This document shows positions 20,317-20,354 of a stretch of 20,354 bases of DNA, in pieces. The stretch is from the NCBI GenBank assembly GCA_902482035.1, contig CABSYW010000040.1, positions 1 through 20,354 on the forward strand, written 5' to 3'. The notes under the pieces were generated by a model, which saw only the letters and a list, made by a program, of their open reading frames with translations, was not told where the DNA came from and searched no databases. The stretch is from an uncultured Collinsella sp. (GTDB lineage Bacteria > Actinomycetota > Coriobacteriia > Coriobacteriales > Coriobacteriaceae). Every line of letters begins with the position of its first letter. Position 1 is the first letter of the stretch. A program made the translations under genes and the position numbers.

Positions 20317-20340
20317 GCTGGCCGCGCAGCGGCCAGCTTT
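20317..20340. terminator. Second hairpin near the window end
   Basis: A perfect 9-bp stem (20317-20325 with 20329-20337) with a GCA loop is followed by TTT. It may be a tandem terminator or belong to a gene beyond the window. No coding sequence is seen in the last 111 bases. Confidence 0.5.
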
Positions 20341-20354
20341 AAACCACCCGCTAC

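Noticed and set aside
1..20354. CRISPR array, transposase, phage or toxin-antitoxin genes
   Set aside because: No regularly spaced direct repeats and no such protein families are seen on either strand.

Overview
The window reads as chromosome of a high-GC Gram-positive gut actinobacterium, most likely a Coriobacteriia member of the Collinsella type. This is inferred from GC-rich codon use, AGGAGG-type ribosome binding sites, mannose-family PTS genes, and the eno / DivIC-like / Ppx-GppA gene order typical of Actinobacteria. No rRNA is present, so the genus is an inference.

Layout. (1) 1-3535: a complete mannose-family PTS (EIIA, EIIB, EIIC, EIID), then a terminator and a TIM-barrel sugar isomerase/epimerase-like gene. 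(2) 3639-11667: a complete histidine operon, hisZG fusion-hisD-hisC-hisB-hisH-hisA-hisF-hisI-hisE, with a hairpin at its 5' end and two terminator-like hairpins inside it. (3) 11697-12608, convergent: a PHP-family histidinol-phosphatase candidate, which supplies the one step missing from the operon because HisB is monofunctional. (4) 12609-12909: intergenic DNA with a 65-base perfect inverted repeat. (5) 12910-14862: a stand-alone LarC C-terminal domain protein, a YfcE-like phosphodiesterase and MazG, ending in a good terminator. (6) 14947-18321: enolase, a DivIC/FtsB-like division protein and a Ppx/GppA phosphatase. (7) 18322-18751: a repeat-rich stretch ending in a minus-strand tRNA-Leu(UAA), with a duplicated tRNA-tail/terminator unit and a dense hairpin element. 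(8) 18783-19406, minus strand: an unrecognised membrane-anchored helical-repeat protein. (9) 19570-20243: an orphan galactitol-type PTS EIIB and a VOC-fold protein resembling the C-terminal domain found on some KHG/KDPG aldolases, closed by a strong terminator.

How the genes work together. The his block encodes all steps from PRPP and ATP to histidine, if the PHP protein is the phosphatase. The PTS operon imports and phosphorylates a sugar of unknown identity, and the TIM-barrel protein may act on it. The rest is mostly housekeeping: glycolysis, nucleotide clean-up, polyphosphate or (p)ppGpp metabolism, and division.

No CRISPR array, transposase, phage or toxin-antitoxin module is visible. 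The points most worth follow-up are the HisZ-HisG fusion with its three-cysteine cluster, the LarC2-only protein, the stand-alone aldolase-type VOC protein, and three repeat/palindrome elements.
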